A stretch of 64,000 nucleotides of DNA from Halarchaeoplasma sp046498385 (GTDB lineage Archaea; Thermoplasmatota; Thermoplasmata; Halarchaeoplasmatales; Halarchaeoplasmataceae): NCBI GenBank assembly GCA_046498385.1, contig JAWOAU010000059.1, forward strand, positions 8,118-72,117, written 5' to 3'. This document shows, piece after piece, positions 10,160 to 20,800 of this stretch. Position numbers and translations under genes: made by a program. The notes beneath the pieces are model-generated. The model ran no database searches, was not told where the DNA came from, and worked only from the letters and a program-made list of their open reading frames with translations. How positions within the stretch are numbered: position 1 is the first letter of the stretch; every line of letters starts with the position of its first letter.

Positions 10160-10531
10160 TTACTCTAGTCCTAGGAATCCTAGGGCCGCGCCGATGATGG
10201 CGATGAGACCCGAGATCGCTCCTACCGCACCGCCTAACACCATCAATATTATTCCAAAGACACCGGAGAGGATGGTCCACCTACGGGTGTCTCGATGCAA
10301 ATTCATACAGGATATCAAAAGAGCAAAGCCGAATAAAAGGTTAACCAAGAACTGGAATATGAAAATTATGTCGGCGAGGGAGATGATAGAAACCAGAAAA
10401 TGAGTAAAACCCAGACCGATGGCTACATAACCCCCTAAGGTTATCAACACAGCAGGTAAAGACATCTTCTCCAACTCATTTATTGACTTAGGCGAAGATT
10501 CGTATACCTTGGCGATGAGATCGTTTTCCAT
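10160..10531 (-). CDS. Small hypothetical membrane protein, about 3-4 TM segments
   Basis: About 123 residues. A soluble N-terminal stretch (ENDLIAKVYESSPKSINELE) is followed by hydrophobic segments around residues 28-50, 52-74 and 86-120; the last is Gly/Ala rich (GVFGIILMVLGGAVGAISG). I do not recognise the family. A GTG one codon upstream of the chosen ATG is also possible. AT-rich sequence upstream could hold a promoter shared with the divergent beta-propeller gene. No function can be assigned. Confidence 0.65.
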   Translation of the reverse strand: MENDLIAKVYESSPKSINELEKMSLPAVLITLGGYVAIGLGFTHFLVSIISLADIIFIFQFLVNLLFGFALLISCMNLHRDTRRWTILSGVFGIILMVLGGAVGAISGLIAIIGAALGFLGLE

Positions 10532-10647
10532 CACGGGTTTAATGGTATTATGTGTTATTTAACTATTTAGGGCGGTATTATCTCTGGTGTTAGGGACAAA
10601 AATTAATTATACCATATGCTTTTTAAACGGACCAAAAGAGGTTAAAA

Positions 10648-11970
10648 ATGAGAAAAAAAAGTAAATTAACCGTAATAGCGGTGGTGACCCTCCTTATCAT
10701 TTCAATATCTATTGTTGGTACGATCACGGCTCAAGCAGCAGATCATCCCTGGCCTTATCACGGGCAAAACACTAGGGGTACCAGGAGGAGTCCTTATGAT
10801 ACGGGTCACGTTGATGGAACTGTAAAATGGAGTCACCAGATCCCCAAAGCACCTTTACGGGCCATGCATACTCCGGCGATCGACAAGGAAAATAATATTT
10901 ACATCACGTATCAACCAAGCATCCGTGCCTTCAATTCAGAGGGTGAATTGATGTGGAATTCTACTCTCGATGCCCTCGTGTCCACTTCGCCGGCATTAGG
11001 CCCGGACGGGAGTGTGTATGCAGGAGGATATGATGGGATACTTTACGTATTTGACCCTGATGATGGAAGTATAGATTGGACATTTGACACCGGTTTAAGG
11101 GATGTAAAGATACGTTCTGACCCAGTTGTAACTTCAAAGAACGAGATATATTTTGGTACCGATGAAGGTGTATTCCTCGCCGTAGACGGTAATACCCGGA
11201 CCGAGATGTGGCGCCTTTCCGTACCACAACCTACCCCGGAAAACCCCCGAGAGAGGGATATTTTTATATCCCCAGCCATAGCCGATGACGGGACGGTTTA
11301 CTTTGGCTCTCTTAATCATTATTTTTATGCCGTAAAGGACGGAGATCTTTTGTGGGACTTAGAGTTGGATGGACAGATATGGTCGTCACCAGCGATAGCT
11401 GATGACGGTACAATCTACGTAGGAGATAGAAATTATGGGTTGGTCGCTCTGAGTCCAGAGGGCGAAGGAGTATGGAATTATCAGATACTTGATGAAGAAG
11501 ACACAGTCTATGGCGTGATGAGTTCTCCGGCCATCGGAGATGACGGTACGATATATTTTGGAGCTATGGACAAAGGCATCTATGCACTTTATCCCGACGA
11601 AGGGCTATCCAGGGAAGAAAGATTAAGATGGCATATTATGACGGATGCGGAGATAATGCAATCATCTCCCGCCGTTAGTGCAGATGGAACGGTATATATC
11701 GGTTCATTTGACAAGGTGCTGTATGCCGTAGGTGAGAAAGATGGACATGTTTTATTGAACTGGTACTACAACACAACCGGTCCAATTGATTCATCACCGG
11801 CTATTGGTCCGGACGGTACGGTTTACGTAGGTAATATTCACGGTGAAGTTTTAGCCTTTACAGGGGAAGAAGGTGTTGCTTTGAACTGGTGGATCATAGG
11901 GTCCGTCCTGGGCATAATAGCAGGGGTTGCAGTGGCTTTCTTTTATAAAAAATACAAAGACATATCGTGA
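10648..11970 (+). CDS. Secreted, membrane-anchored PQQ-like beta-propeller protein
   Basis: The 440-residue protein starts with a signal peptide (residues 1 to about 30, ending near TITAQAA). It carries about eight copies of a propeller-blade motif of the type SSPAIGDDGTIYFG, spaced 45-50 residues apart, and ends with one membrane helix (about 411-433) and a short basic tail. The repeats match the PQQ-like/WD-like outer propeller repeats seen in BamB-like and quinoprotein-like proteins. Residues for PQQ binding are not evident, so it is probably a structural or binding propeller facing the cell exterior. A GAGGTT ribosome-binding site lies 6 bases before the ATG, with a TTTTTAAAC TATA-like element at about 10619. 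Confidence 0.85.
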   Translation: MRKKSKLTVIAVVTLLIISISIVGTITAQAADHPWPYHGQNTRGTRRSPYDTGHVDGTVKWSHQIPKAPLRAMHTPAIDKENNIYITYQPSIRAFNSEGELMWNSTLDALVSTSPALGPDGSVYAGGYDGILYVFDPDDGSIDWTFDTGLRDVKIRSDPVVTSKNEIYFGTDEGVFLAVDGNTRTEMWRLSVPQPTPENPRERDIFISPAIADDGTVYFGSLNHYFYAVKDGDLLWDLELDGQIWSSPAIADDGTIYVGDRNYGLVALSPEGEGVWNYQILDEEDTVYGVMSSPAIGDDGTIYFGAMDKGIYALYPDEGLSREERLRWHIMTDAEIMQSSPAVSADGTVYIGSFDKVLYAVGEKDGHVLLNWYYNTTGPIDSSPAIGPDGTVYVGNIHGEVLAFTGEEGVALNWWIIGSVLGIIAGVAVAFFYKKYKDIS

Positions 11971-12043
11971 TCCCAGGTAACAAAAAGATCAGAGTTTACC
12001 AAAAATCAGTTATCCAACCTATGGTTTAGTGTTTTGAAGAGTC

Positions 12044-13585
12044 ATGAAATCCTTGGATTTAAAGGCAATCTTGTACCCACCGGGACCGTCAACGATGCTG
12101 CTGTATTTTTTGGGGATGGGTCTAATAGATATATTTCTGCGGGTTTCATTCCTCGGTATTGAATATCTTTCACTGCATCAGTTCTATTTAAACACACTAT
12201 TATTTGCTTTGTTTTTTGGGATACTTTTGATTTTGTTCAGAGCCTCATTTTCCGGTAAAAACACCTCTGATCCCATGAATATATTAACAGATTATTATTG
12301 GATCCTTGCTCTGAACCCTTTTATTTGTTATGCGGTGTACGGCGGGATGGACGAGAATCTCATATCCGCCGGATTTATGGGCATCTTTATTCCGGCCCTT
12401 ATTCTTTCCTTCATAATAGGGTTCAGGATGGTGTTTAAAGAAGGAATACTCAGGTCTTTAATCTTCTCATCGGCGGCGGTCTTTTTATCCTTGCCCGTTT
12501 TTGTGGTTCGCCGGGTATCGTTGGTAGGAGTTCCCTACCGTTTCAAGCTCTACGAAACTTTTTCTCTGGATTTATTTTTTCAGTCCGGTTGGACCCAGGG
12601 CCTGCTCGTAAATCAAAAATATCACCTGCTGATAGTTCTGTTACTCATGGAAGTTTTCATAGTGTATTTCTTATGTGGTTACAAGTTCTTTTACAAAAAG
12701 TTCAAAAATATACTGCGGACGATCAAGCCATTCCGAACCCTGCATTTTATCATGATGGTGCTCTTGGGTGCTATCTTTGTCGGAGAGTTCGCTCCTGAAG
12801 AATCTCTTTCCCTGACCTCTATCAACCACTTCCCCTTCGTCTTCACAGCCGCATTTTGTGGGGTCTTGGCATGGCAGTTTACCACCCTGCTTAACGATAT
12901 TTATGACATGGACATAGATGTTCATGTTCATCCCACTCGTCCTCTGGTATCGGGTCATCTGAGCCGTCGACTATACTTGGATATATCCATATTTACGGCC
13001 CTGCTGTCCACCCTGTTTTCCCTACTCCTTGGAATTCCGATAATGCTGTTTAATATTACTGCATTATTGTTAGCCGTTTTATATTCTGTCCCTCCGTTCC
13101 GGCTGCGAGATAGGTTTTACGGGCATATATGTGTGGGATTAGGCAGCCTAATAGCTTTTTTGTTCGGTGTTTATTCTCCAACCCGTTGGAGGCACGGCAT
13201 CTATACATCGTCCGAGATCACGGGTAGAAATATACCTTTTTTCCCGGAAGTGTTTTTCGTGTCTATTCTTATAGTCACCGTACTTTCCATTTCCCCGCTG
13301 ATCAACGCCCTTTCGGATTATGAAGGCGATAAAAGTTCCGGTGTGAAGAACGTATACACCGTGCTGGGATTTGAGAGAGGAAAAAAAGTGGTTTCGGTTT
13401 TGATAATACTGCTATTCATCTCGCCCCTCGTACTGTTTTCTTCATTAATAGATATGGTGATCTTATTCGCAGCGGGCGTCATCTCTTCCATAATATTTTA
13501 CAGATTCGAGGATCACCGACCGGTATTCGGGATGTATTTTTTGGTATTGATCTATCTGTTACTCCGGTTCATTTCCTATCTGTGA
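12044..13585 (+). CDS. UbiA-family prenyltransferase-like membrane protein with long N-terminal membrane extension
   Basis: The 513-residue protein is hydrophobic throughout. The C-terminal half (about 245-513) has both UbiA aspartate motifs: NDIYDMDID near residue 283, followed by HPTRPLVSG, and SDYEGDKSSGVKNV near residue 424. UbiA enzymes bind prenyl diphosphate through Mg2+ at these motifs and transfer the prenyl group to an aromatic, sugar-alcohol or lipid acceptor; archaeal members make ether-lipid or quinone precursors. About 240 N-terminal residues containing roughly six membrane segments precede the domain and are not part of the usual ~290-residue UbiA fold. The acceptor is therefore uncertain. 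No lipid-synthesis neighbour helps. Confidence 0.8.
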   Translation: MKSLDLKAILYPPGPSTMLLYFLGMGLIDIFLRVSFLGIEYLSLHQFYLNTLLFALFFGILLILFRASFSGKNTSDPMNILTDYYWILALNPFICYAVYGGMDENLISAGFMGIFIPALILSFIIGFRMVFKEGILRSLIFSSAAVFLSLPVFVVRRVSLVGVPYRFKLYETFSLDLFFQSGWTQGLLVNQKYHLLIVLLLMEVFIVYFLCGYKFFYKKFKNILRTIKPFRTLHFIMMVLLGAIFVGEFAPEESLSLTSINHFPFVFTAAFCGVLAWQFTTLLNDIYDMDIDVHVHPTRPLVSGHLSRRLYLDISIFTALLSTLFSLLLGIPIMLFNITALLLAVLYSVPPFRLRDRFYGHICVGLGSLIAFLFGVYSPTRWRHGIYTSSEITGRNIPFFPEVFFVSILIVTVLSISPLINALSDYEGDKSSGVKNVYTVLGFERGKKVVSVLIILLFISPLVLFSSLIDMVILFAAGVISSIIFYRFEDHRPVFGMYFLVLIYLLLRFISYL

Positions 13586-13588
13586 AGG

Positions 13589-13869
13589 TCAAGGAGGTAT
13601 CTGTCTGTTGAATTTCGTGCTGGCTGTTATTACATCCGAGATAGTTTTTTGAACGCCCCTTCACAGCCTGATCGTTTTTTCCTCAGGTTCAGGTGCTTTA
13701 TAGATGTTGTGAACTACACCGCCTCAAGTGACGTTGCTTCCTACGAGTACAATATCTATTCTTGTATGGCAATGCCTGTTTGTCGTGGATTATTTACGTT
13801 CTGCATCCAGTAGTCATAGCCTCGCTCATTTTCATGATAAGCTGTCACAAGCAGCACTTTTTTTGTCAA
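13589..13869 (-). pseudogene. Decayed coding sequence (frameshifted, internal stops)
   Basis: Read on the minus strand, one frame from a TTG at 13869 gives a protein-like segment (KKVLLVTAYHENERGYDYW, then MQNVNNPRQTGIAIQE) ending at a TAG at 13756-13758. A second frame continues with IDIVLVGSNVT, then TGA, GGVVHNIYKAPEPEEKTIRL, then TGA, and RGVQKTISDVITASTKFNR up to a TGA at 13589. The coding-like composition, broken by one shift and two internal stops, suggests a degraded gene. I do not recognise the parent family. The stretch otherwise holds only the promoter-free 3' flanks of the UbiA-like gene and pheT. Confidence 0.4.
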
Positions 13870-13910
13870 CTTCCATCTCAATAAGTATAAGACATATAAG
13901 ATATAAAAAT

Positions 13911-15542
13911 CTATTTAAATATCTTGTAAAGACTCAACTCAAAAGCCGTCGCAGGGTACTCTAATCCGAAGTTGGTGAGTACCTTGGGATGCATCTCCCC
14001 GAATACGCCTATTTCTTCTCTTTTGACGTTCACTGAGGCACACCTACCCGGGATGAAGGACGGGTGCCTTTTTTCTTCTATGCTGAACTCCAGTCCCATG
14101 CTCCTGATAATACCGTCGATCATTGACTTCATGGCGGTGAAGCCGGTGTCGGGTCCCAATAAAACCGCCGCCGCATGTGTTTTCTGTCTGTATTCCTCAA
14201 CAACATCACCTATTTCAAACAGCTTTTGAGGGAGGGGATTTTTTCGGTTATCCTTGAGATTTTTCATCAACGATGGCAGCAGCCATACTCGTAAACAAGA
14301 GCTTTCCTCGCTAACCGGATTCTCAATTTTTACAAATGTGTCCGGTCTGTTTCGCTCCATGAGATCGAATTCTCTGTTAGGGCTGCTCAGGGTAAAGTTC
14401 ATCACTTCGTTGAAACCGTAACCTAACATCAGTTCGGAAAGTGTCTCTTCTCTCCTTTTAGATGGTAAAGGTTCGCCAAATGTTAGTTCTTGAGGCCTCT
14501 CTCCGGAAAAGCGGTGATAGTCGTAGGCCATGGCGATGTCTTCTATAACGTCCCAGGGGTGGATAATATCGTGTCGATATGCCGGATACAGTACCGTCAG
14601 AAAATCTTCGTGTACCTCTCCGGGCTCGTAACGCATCCTAGCAAGTAGCTCTTTTATTTCTGAGGCCTTTAGTTCGATCCCGAGCAGTTTTTTAACCTCT
14701 GGAATTGATATGTCTATCTTTAACGGGGATAGATCGGGGTAAAATATCTCCTTTTTACCGTAGAATACTTTTGTACCATGTATTTCCCCCCCTCTTTCTG
14801 CGAACATGGTGCAGAGTATGTTTAAACTCTGCTCCAAGGCCTTCAGGTCCGTTCCGGTCATATCTATGTATAAACTTTTTGAGTCTGTGGTAACCTCGGT
14901 CAGTCTGCCGTTTATCACGGGAGGAAAGGAGAGTACCCTTTCTTTGGAATCGACTATAAGGGGATATCTTTCCGCCCCCTTCAGCAGATGTGCATATTCT
15001 TGACCTTTTTCATGCCTTTTCAGTATCTCTTTTAAGGTCATCTCTTTACCGTGGTTCAAGGGTACGAAGGATGTTGTAGAGGGGTTTACACCCTTGTACA
15101 CGAACGGAGGCGTCACCTTAGAAAGGTCGTGTACGCCTATAGCCACTTTTTCCCTTCCCCTGCCCAGTGTAAGGTGGAGTTTTTCCTGGGTGTTCATGAG
15201 GGATTTAAGGAATCTTTGGTCTATGTGGGTGTTTTCAATCACCGCAGTGACGATATAGGGCCTTACATCTTGTACGCTTAGTTCCACCTCGGTCGCTATT
15301 CCTGAATCCTTTACCTCGTATGTTGGAATACCTTTATCGATGTGGTTGAAACCCCGGAGGGCCCTAGCGATTCCTTCTACCGACAACATGTCGCATCTAT
15401 CCGGGTAGACCTCCAAAGACAAATCGTCTTTTTCGTATTTTTCCACCTCCACCGCCATCTTCGGCAGCAGTTTCAGCATCTCTTTTGTCGGCGTCTCGGA
15501 TAGTTGAGACAGCTCGTCCGCACTGACCGTTATTATGGGCAT
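13911..15542 (-). CDS. pheT: Phenylalanyl-tRNA synthetase beta subunit
   Basis: The protein matches archaeal PheT: an N-terminal MPIITVSADELSQL segment, the B3/4-like editing region (YPDRCDMLSVEGIARALRGF), a B5 DNA-binding-like domain around residues 270-345 (KIDISIPEVKKLLGIEL), and a catalytic-like core with the VMNFTLSSP and ENPVSEESSCLR motifs. It forms an alpha2-beta2 enzyme with PheS to charge tRNA-Phe; pheS is not in this window. A Met 15 codons upstream exists, but the conserved N-terminus and family length (about 545) favour the start at 15542 (543 residues). It is divergent from scpB. Confidence 0.95.
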   Translation of the reverse strand: MPIITVSADELSQLSETPTKEMLKLLPKMAVEVEKYEKDDLSLEVYPDRCDMLSVEGIARALRGFNHIDKGIPTYEVKDSGIATEVELSVQDVRPYIVTAVIENTHIDQRFLKSLMNTQEKLHLTLGRGREKVAIGVHDLSKVTPPFVYKGVNPSTTSFVPLNHGKEMTLKEILKRHEKGQEYAHLLKGAERYPLIVDSKERVLSFPPVINGRLTEVTTDSKSLYIDMTGTDLKALEQSLNILCTMFAERGGEIHGTKVFYGKKEIFYPDLSPLKIDISIPEVKKLLGIELKASEIKELLARMRYEPGEVHEDFLTVLYPAYRHDIIHPWDVIEDIAMAYDYHRFSGERPQELTFGEPLPSKRREETLSELMLGYGFNEVMNFTLSSPNREFDLMERNRPDTFVKIENPVSEESSCLRVWLLPSLMKNLKDNRKNPLPQKLFEIGDVVEEYRQKTHAAAVLLGPDTGFTAMKSMIDGIIRSMGLEFSIEEKRHPSFIPGRCASVNVKREEIGVFGEMHPKVLTNFGLEYPATAFELSLYKIFK

Positions 15543-15629
15543 GCTTTGAAGTATCCATAGGATACATATATTTCTTTGGTTTAACACCCGGCGTTACATT
15601 ATTATATGTTATCTACCCCTTCTTTTTTG

Positions 15630-16160
15630 ATGATGCATAGTTCTGACGAGGATAACGAGGAAGATGTCGAGTTGATCTTAGAGGCCGTGCTTTTCTCCGC
15701 GGGACGTCCACTGTCCGTACCTGAGCTCGAGGGGATGACCGGTATAGACCGCAGGGAATTGAGGTCGGCGGTAAATAAATTGACACGTATGTACGGCAGC
15801 AGAAAATCGGCAATAGAGATCAAAAAGATAGGTACCAGTTACTCCATGCAGTTGTCACCTAGTTACGTTTCCTATGGAGTCCAGGTCCAGGAATCCGAGA
15901 TGGAAGAGGAGCTGCTCAAAACGGCGGCACTTATAGCTTATTATCAGCCCATACGGCAGAGCGACCTTAAGAAGAAACAGGGTGAAAAGGTGTACCGACA
16001 TGTGGACGAACTCAAAAAGAAGGGGCTGATACTAGTGGAGAGAGACGGAAGGACTTATTCCCTCCGTACAAGCTCCAAATTCCAGGAGTATTTCGGCCTT
16101 GAGGCCGGAGATAGGGAGGAATTGAAAAAGCTCATGGCGGAGAAGGCAGGGATAAAATAG
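15630..16160 (+). CDS. scpB: Segregation and condensation protein B
   Basis: The 176-residue protein has the two winged-helix domains of ScpB: the N-terminal core around ILEAVLFSAGRPLSVPELEG, and the second domain with ALIAYYQPIRQSDLKKKQGE and LKKKGLILVERDGRTYSLRTSSKFQEYFGL. ScpB works with ScpA and SMC in chromosome condensation and segregation. An in-frame ATG at 15606 is possible, but a TATTATATG element at 15598-15606 lies about 25 bases before 15630, favouring a leaderless start there. scpA and smc are not nearby. It is convergent with trmJ, 6 bases apart. Confidence 0.9.
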   Translation: MMHSSDEDNEEDVELILEAVLFSAGRPLSVPELEGMTGIDRRELRSAVNKLTRMYGSRKSAIEIKKIGTSYSMQLSPSYVSYGVQVQESEMEEELLKTAALIAYYQPIRQSDLKKKQGEKVYRHVDELKKKGLILVERDGRTYSLRTSSKFQEYFGLEAGDREELKKLMAEKAGIK

Positions 16161-16166
16161 TTTAGC

Positions 16167-16871
16167 TTATTCATTGAGCTTTTTGTGGGTACGGGACAAG
16201 ACTCCCATGATACGATGATAATCCCATGGACTAGTCTTCGCCCTTCCCAGTAATCTTCTGAGGGTAACGGCGGTTTTTTCTTTTTTGTGATCGGGATACT
16301 TTATATCCTGCAGTATGAGTTCGAATAGCTCTATGACCCTCTCCTTTTCGTTTTCTGTGATTTCATCTTCTATGTCTTCGGTGGCAGCTACTTCCTCTAC
16401 ATATAATGTATATAGTACCACGGCTACGGCATGGGATAGGTTCATGATAGGATATTCCTCGGAGGTTGGGATGGTGACGAGCCGGTCGCACAGAGCTAGT
16501 TCATGGTTGTAAAGACCGGTGTCTTCTCTGCCGAACAATATGGCTATTTTTCCATCGAATTGTGACACGTCCTTAGCGAAAGCAAAAGGTTCCTCAGAAC
16601 GTCTTAAAACTTCTTTTTCTTTTTTTGTATCTATCCCTGTAGTGCCTATCAGCATATTGAATGTCGGTAAAATCTCTTCTAAGTTGGCATATATTTTCGC
16701 GGATTCCAGCACGTCGTAGGCATGTTTTGCCCTGCACAACGCTTCGTCGTCCAGTTTCGGCGGGTTGATCATTATCAGATCGTGATATCCAAAATTTTTC
16801 ATCGCCCGGGACACCGCTCCTATGTTGCCGGTGAATTTTGGTTCCATAAGTATTACCGAAATGTTTACCAT
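16167..16871 (-). CDS. trmJ: TrmJ-type tRNA 2'-O-methyltransferase (SpoU/SPOUT family)
   Basis: The 234-residue protein has the SPOUT trefoil-knot motifs: EPKFTGNIGAVSRAMKNFG at the N-terminus, ILFGREDTGLYNHEL in the middle, and IPTSEEYPIMNLSHAVAVVLY as the SAM-binding knot. A helical C-terminal extension is typical of TrmJ. The family methylates the 2'-hydroxyl of tRNA position 32 using SAM; archaeal members are reported to prefer cytidine. A TTG seven codons upstream is in frame, but a TTTTTAATAAC TATA-like element about 28 bases before 16871 supports the shorter form. Confidence 0.88.
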   Translation of the reverse strand: MVNISVILMEPKFTGNIGAVSRAMKNFGYHDLIMINPPKLDDEALCRAKHAYDVLESAKIYANLEEILPTFNMLIGTTGIDTKKEKEVLRRSEEPFAFAKDVSQFDGKIAILFGREDTGLYNHELALCDRLVTIPTSEEYPIMNLSHAVAVVLYTLYVEEVAATEDIEDEITENEKERVIELFELILQDIKYPDHKKEKTAVTLRRLLGRAKTSPWDYHRIMGVLSRTHKKLNE

Positions 16872-16956
16872 ATTTTTGTTTAAACCGGTCAAGTTATTAA
16901 AAAGTTAGCTGTTTGTAATGCATACCGTTGATACGTTGAAGTATGAAAAGATTAAA

Positions 16957-17604
16957 TTAAGCTATGTTAGCTATTTTACCGATATCTCCAGGATTTAATG
17001 GAAATAAATACGTTTCTTCCCTTTCAACTAGGAAATGCAGTACGGTCTCTCCTTCTGCGGTTTCGATCTCTTGATAATTGAACCCGAAGGCCCTTACCAT
17101 TGGAAAAGGGGTGAGGTATGTGTATGTTAATATGATCCGGTAGTCCTTCAGGGTGTAAACTGCGATACGTCCTGGTACTGAGGTTAACTCGTCAAGATCC
17201 ACCCTTTCGCTTATCTCGTTGAATTTCCATCTAGGGTCTTCCTGCATCTGCTGAATTACTTCGTCGGTATCATAGGTCGGTCCTAGAGAAGATTGAACGG
17301 GGTCTATTATGGTTGGACTAAACAGAGATCCTCCTATCCTCTCTTCCCTGACCCGAGTTTCCGCTATCCCGGAAGCGCTAAATCCCCATAACGGTAGACA
17401 GATCAATATCAATACGGTAAAAAGAACTATACTTTTTTTTGCATCTGTTTCGGCTTTTTTAATCCCAACCTCTAATCGTTTTTTTTTCCAACCTTCTTTT
17501 ACCACCTTTACAAACTTTATATCGTTCCAAAGTTTCCAGGACACGACGACGAGAATGATCGGGATAGCTATGTAATATAGGGTGACGGATAGGATAATAT
17601 GCAT
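16957..17604 (-). CDS. Hypothetical membrane protein, two N-terminal TM segments plus extracytoplasmic domain
   Basis: The 215-residue protein has a membrane segment at about residues 3-23 (VTLYYIAIPIILVVVSW), a basic cytoplasmic loop (KEGWKKKRLEVGIKKAETDAKK), and a second membrane segment at about 55-77. A C-terminal soluble domain of about 135 residues follows, containing GPTYDTDEVIQQM and ending KIANIA. I do not recognise the family. It is divergent from the peptide-binding protein gene, with about 220 bases between them. Confidence 0.65.
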   Translation of the reverse strand: MHIILSVTLYYIAIPIILVVVSWKLWNDIKFVKVVKEGWKKKRLEVGIKKAETDAKKSIVLFTVLILICLPLWGFSASGIAETRVREERIGGSLFSPTIIDPVQSSLGPTYDTDEVIQQMQEDPRWKFNEISERVDLDELTSVPGRIAVYTLKDYRIILTYTYLTPFPMVRAFGFNYQEIETAEGETVLHFLVEREETYLFPLNPGDIGKIANIA

Positions 17605-17778
17605 ATATACCGTATCAGCGATTACAGATATGGATTAATAATCTTTCCCCGGAAGATTAAGATAAACTGCAGCGGCGCATGTTATTTCGTCGAGGTAAAG
17701 AAGATAGTTAACACATTTTATTTGAAATTAGACAAGAACTCACAACAAACTATCTCAAGAAAGGGCCGATTTAGCAAA

Positions 17779-17789
17779 ACATTTAAATA
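17779..17789 (+). promoter_or_regulatory. TATA-like promoter of the peptide-binding protein gene
   Basis: The sequence CATTTAAATAC lies about 45 bases before the ATG at 17829. A start of transcription about 25 bases downstream would leave a short leader that contains a GAGGT ribosome-binding site. This fits an archaeal TATA box. Confidence 0.5.
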
Positions 17790-17828
17790 CAATTCATAAT
17801 CTTCGTGGTAGTTAGAGGTAGAATAACC

Positions 17829-20800
17829 ATGAAATGGAAAAAGATGATGAGCCTGCTATTGGTTGCTGTTTTAATCGGCAGCCTCTTTGCAGCGTTTGGA
17901 AGCAGTCTAGCATCGGCAGAAGGTGAGTATGTCGATGAGATACGACTGGAAGTAAGAATGGAACAGAGTGTTGGTGTCGGGGATGCGGCCACAGGAGTGA
18001 TAGACGCATTCCTCCAAGCAGTAGATGGACCGACCTACGATGGAATTGACGACGAATGGAAAGCTAATTTGATTCCATTGGAAAGCTTCGGTAGCTACAC
18101 AGAGTTTTCGTACAATACCGCTTGGACCGAAGACTCCGGATTCGAAGTGGATACCACCGGCGATGGAGATCTACAAGTGAACCCCTTCGCAATGAGGGAG
18201 ATACGTTTCGCAACTAACTTCATAGTCAGCAGACAGGAGTACGTTGAGGAACTCTACGATGGGTTTTCCATACCTATGTATCAGGCCATATCTCCAAGTA
18301 ACCCATCTTATGATGCGGAACTTAGACAGATAGACGAAAAATATGGCTTGACCTATGCAGGTGACTTCGAAAGGGGATACAACATGATACAGGATGCAAT
18401 GACTGATGCCATGAACAATCCAGACATTGCAGGCGAGATACGGACCCCTGAAGACTCTCCTACTAACTACTGGCAGTACAAAGCACCCGGTGGTGCTTGG
18501 GAAGATATCGAGGTACATATGCTGATCCGTGTGGAAGACACCCGTCAAGAAATAGGTCTAAACCTTGCAGATCTACTCGAAGATTGTCACATAAAGGCAG
18601 AACGGGATGTGCAGGATAGAGACGCCATAGATATATGGCTATTCACAGACCCTGCGGACATGGAATGGAGCTTGTACACCGGTGGTTGGATTTCATCGGC
18701 TACAGTAGCTTACCAGCACGCCACACCTGTTCAGTTCTACACTGATTATTACCCATATATGCCTGGAGGTATCTTTGGAGAAACAAATAGATACTACCAC
18801 CTGAGAGACGAGCCCTATGCCCAGGAGTTGCTTGAGGATTGGGCAAATCCATTGATGGCTGGACAGATATCGGATGAGGAAACCTACTGGGAGTATGTAA
18901 GGCATATTTCAGATGTCGGCGTATACCAGGGTGCACGGGTATTCCTGGAGAACTCGGCGGATATAGTCCCGTTGAATGATGAGGCGGTAGTTGAAGTCGC
19001 CGCCGATGCGGTAACTGGATGGTCTCAGATATTTTCACCAAGGACTCTCAAGACCCAGGACGGCACCTTCACTGCAGCTCAATTCTCCGCCGCAGGTGTA
19101 TTGTACATGGATAACTTCAACAATATTGATGGTTCATCCGATTACTACGGCATCCTGCAACAGAGAATATGTTTTGACCCCGGCACAACCTTAGATCCTA
19201 GCAAAGGCACTTCCATACCTGTTAGGGCGGACTTCGTGGACGATAACGGCGAGTATATGCTGGATATGGACTATCATTTCGATAACGACGGAAACTTGGT
19301 AAAGGAACTCCCGATACCGGATAACGATAACGTCTGGTTCTACGACGTGCAGGCCGAGGAATGGATCAACGGCGGTCATGAATATGTACCGATAATGGAA
19401 GGTGATCCACCTGTTCAGACCGGTGCTGATCTTACGGAAGTCGATACGGTGGCAACCGCTGTTACCTACGACTATCACCTTGGTAAGTGGCACTCGGGAC
19501 ACGATTTGACGACCCGGGACATACTAGCTTGGCACGCCTTTTCAATGCAGCTTTCATACGGTCCAGAATGGGGTGCCGTAGGAGACCAGTACTACCATGT
19601 AGGCTACGGTACTCAAAATAGACCTTATTACCAAAACGTGAAGGCGATCGAGGTCATCGACGCAGAAGAAGGCATATTGAAATTCTACGGTGATTACACC
19701 TTCCCTGCCGAATCAGAGATGGCTGGTTACTATGGTACATTCCCACAACACCCTTGGCAGATGTACGAGGCGGTCTCTCATCTAAGAGGTCAAACGGAGC
19801 TTGCATCTACCGATACGGTCTACGAATGGAGTAATATACCTGGTGCAGAATACGTTCACTGGATCAGCTCATCCCAGACCGTTGACTACAGCGATACCCT
19901 TGCCAACATAGCCGATGATGGATGGATACCACCTTATCTACAGAGTGGTCCGACGCCGATCACGGTTGGTGAGCTTGAGAACGAGATCGATGCGATACGT
20001 GGTTTCCAAGATCAATATGAACTATCGTTCATTTCTCAGGGACCTTTCATCTTTGTACGGTACGATACAGCTAACTTAGTTGTTGAAATGGAGAGACACC
20101 CGTACCCCGATTACCCGTTACCCGACGATTACTGGAGAGACAAGTTGTACGTAGCTGGAATGCGGCATGGAACCATGACTGCACCAACCGAGGTCGTAGC
20201 CGGTGAAGCACTCGAAGCAGATGTGCGAGTCAGGGTATTCGAACAATATCCTCTCAGGAGAACACGAAACCTGGATCCCGCAGTGGATGACTATGAGGCT
20301 GAAGTCACCATATACGACGAATTCGACACAGTAGTAGACACTTTCGAGCCGGATTATGTGAATACAGATGGATCTTATCTTGCGGTTACCTTGCCCGGCA
20401 GCTTCACGACTGATCTTGAGGAGGGGTTCTATACCATAGAATTCCAGTCCAAGTTAGTTGACGAGGTAGCTACATCGGTTTCCAGTGCATCTTTCTGGCT
20501 TGCTGAGGAGAGTGCAGGTGGCCTCATCAACCATGAACTAGAGATCGAACCTACCAGCGGATATGCACCGCTAGAAGTTGACATCACGGTAAGTGCCGAA
20601 AACACCGGTGGTGAAGAACTGAGTGAGACGATAACTCTTGACGGTGCCGATACGGGATACACACTTAACGTCTCGGCCGGTGAAACCGCAGAGGAAACCT
20701 TCACACATACATTGGATGAGGTAGGCGAGTATACCTTTGAATTTGGTCCTGTATCTAGGGAAGTATCTGTAGTGGAAAAACCACCAGTCCCGGCAGAGCT

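Noticed and set aside
13728..13964. 78-codon plus-strand ORF
   Set aside because: It lies opposite the decayed gene and the end of pheT, with Ser-rich translation and no start signals.
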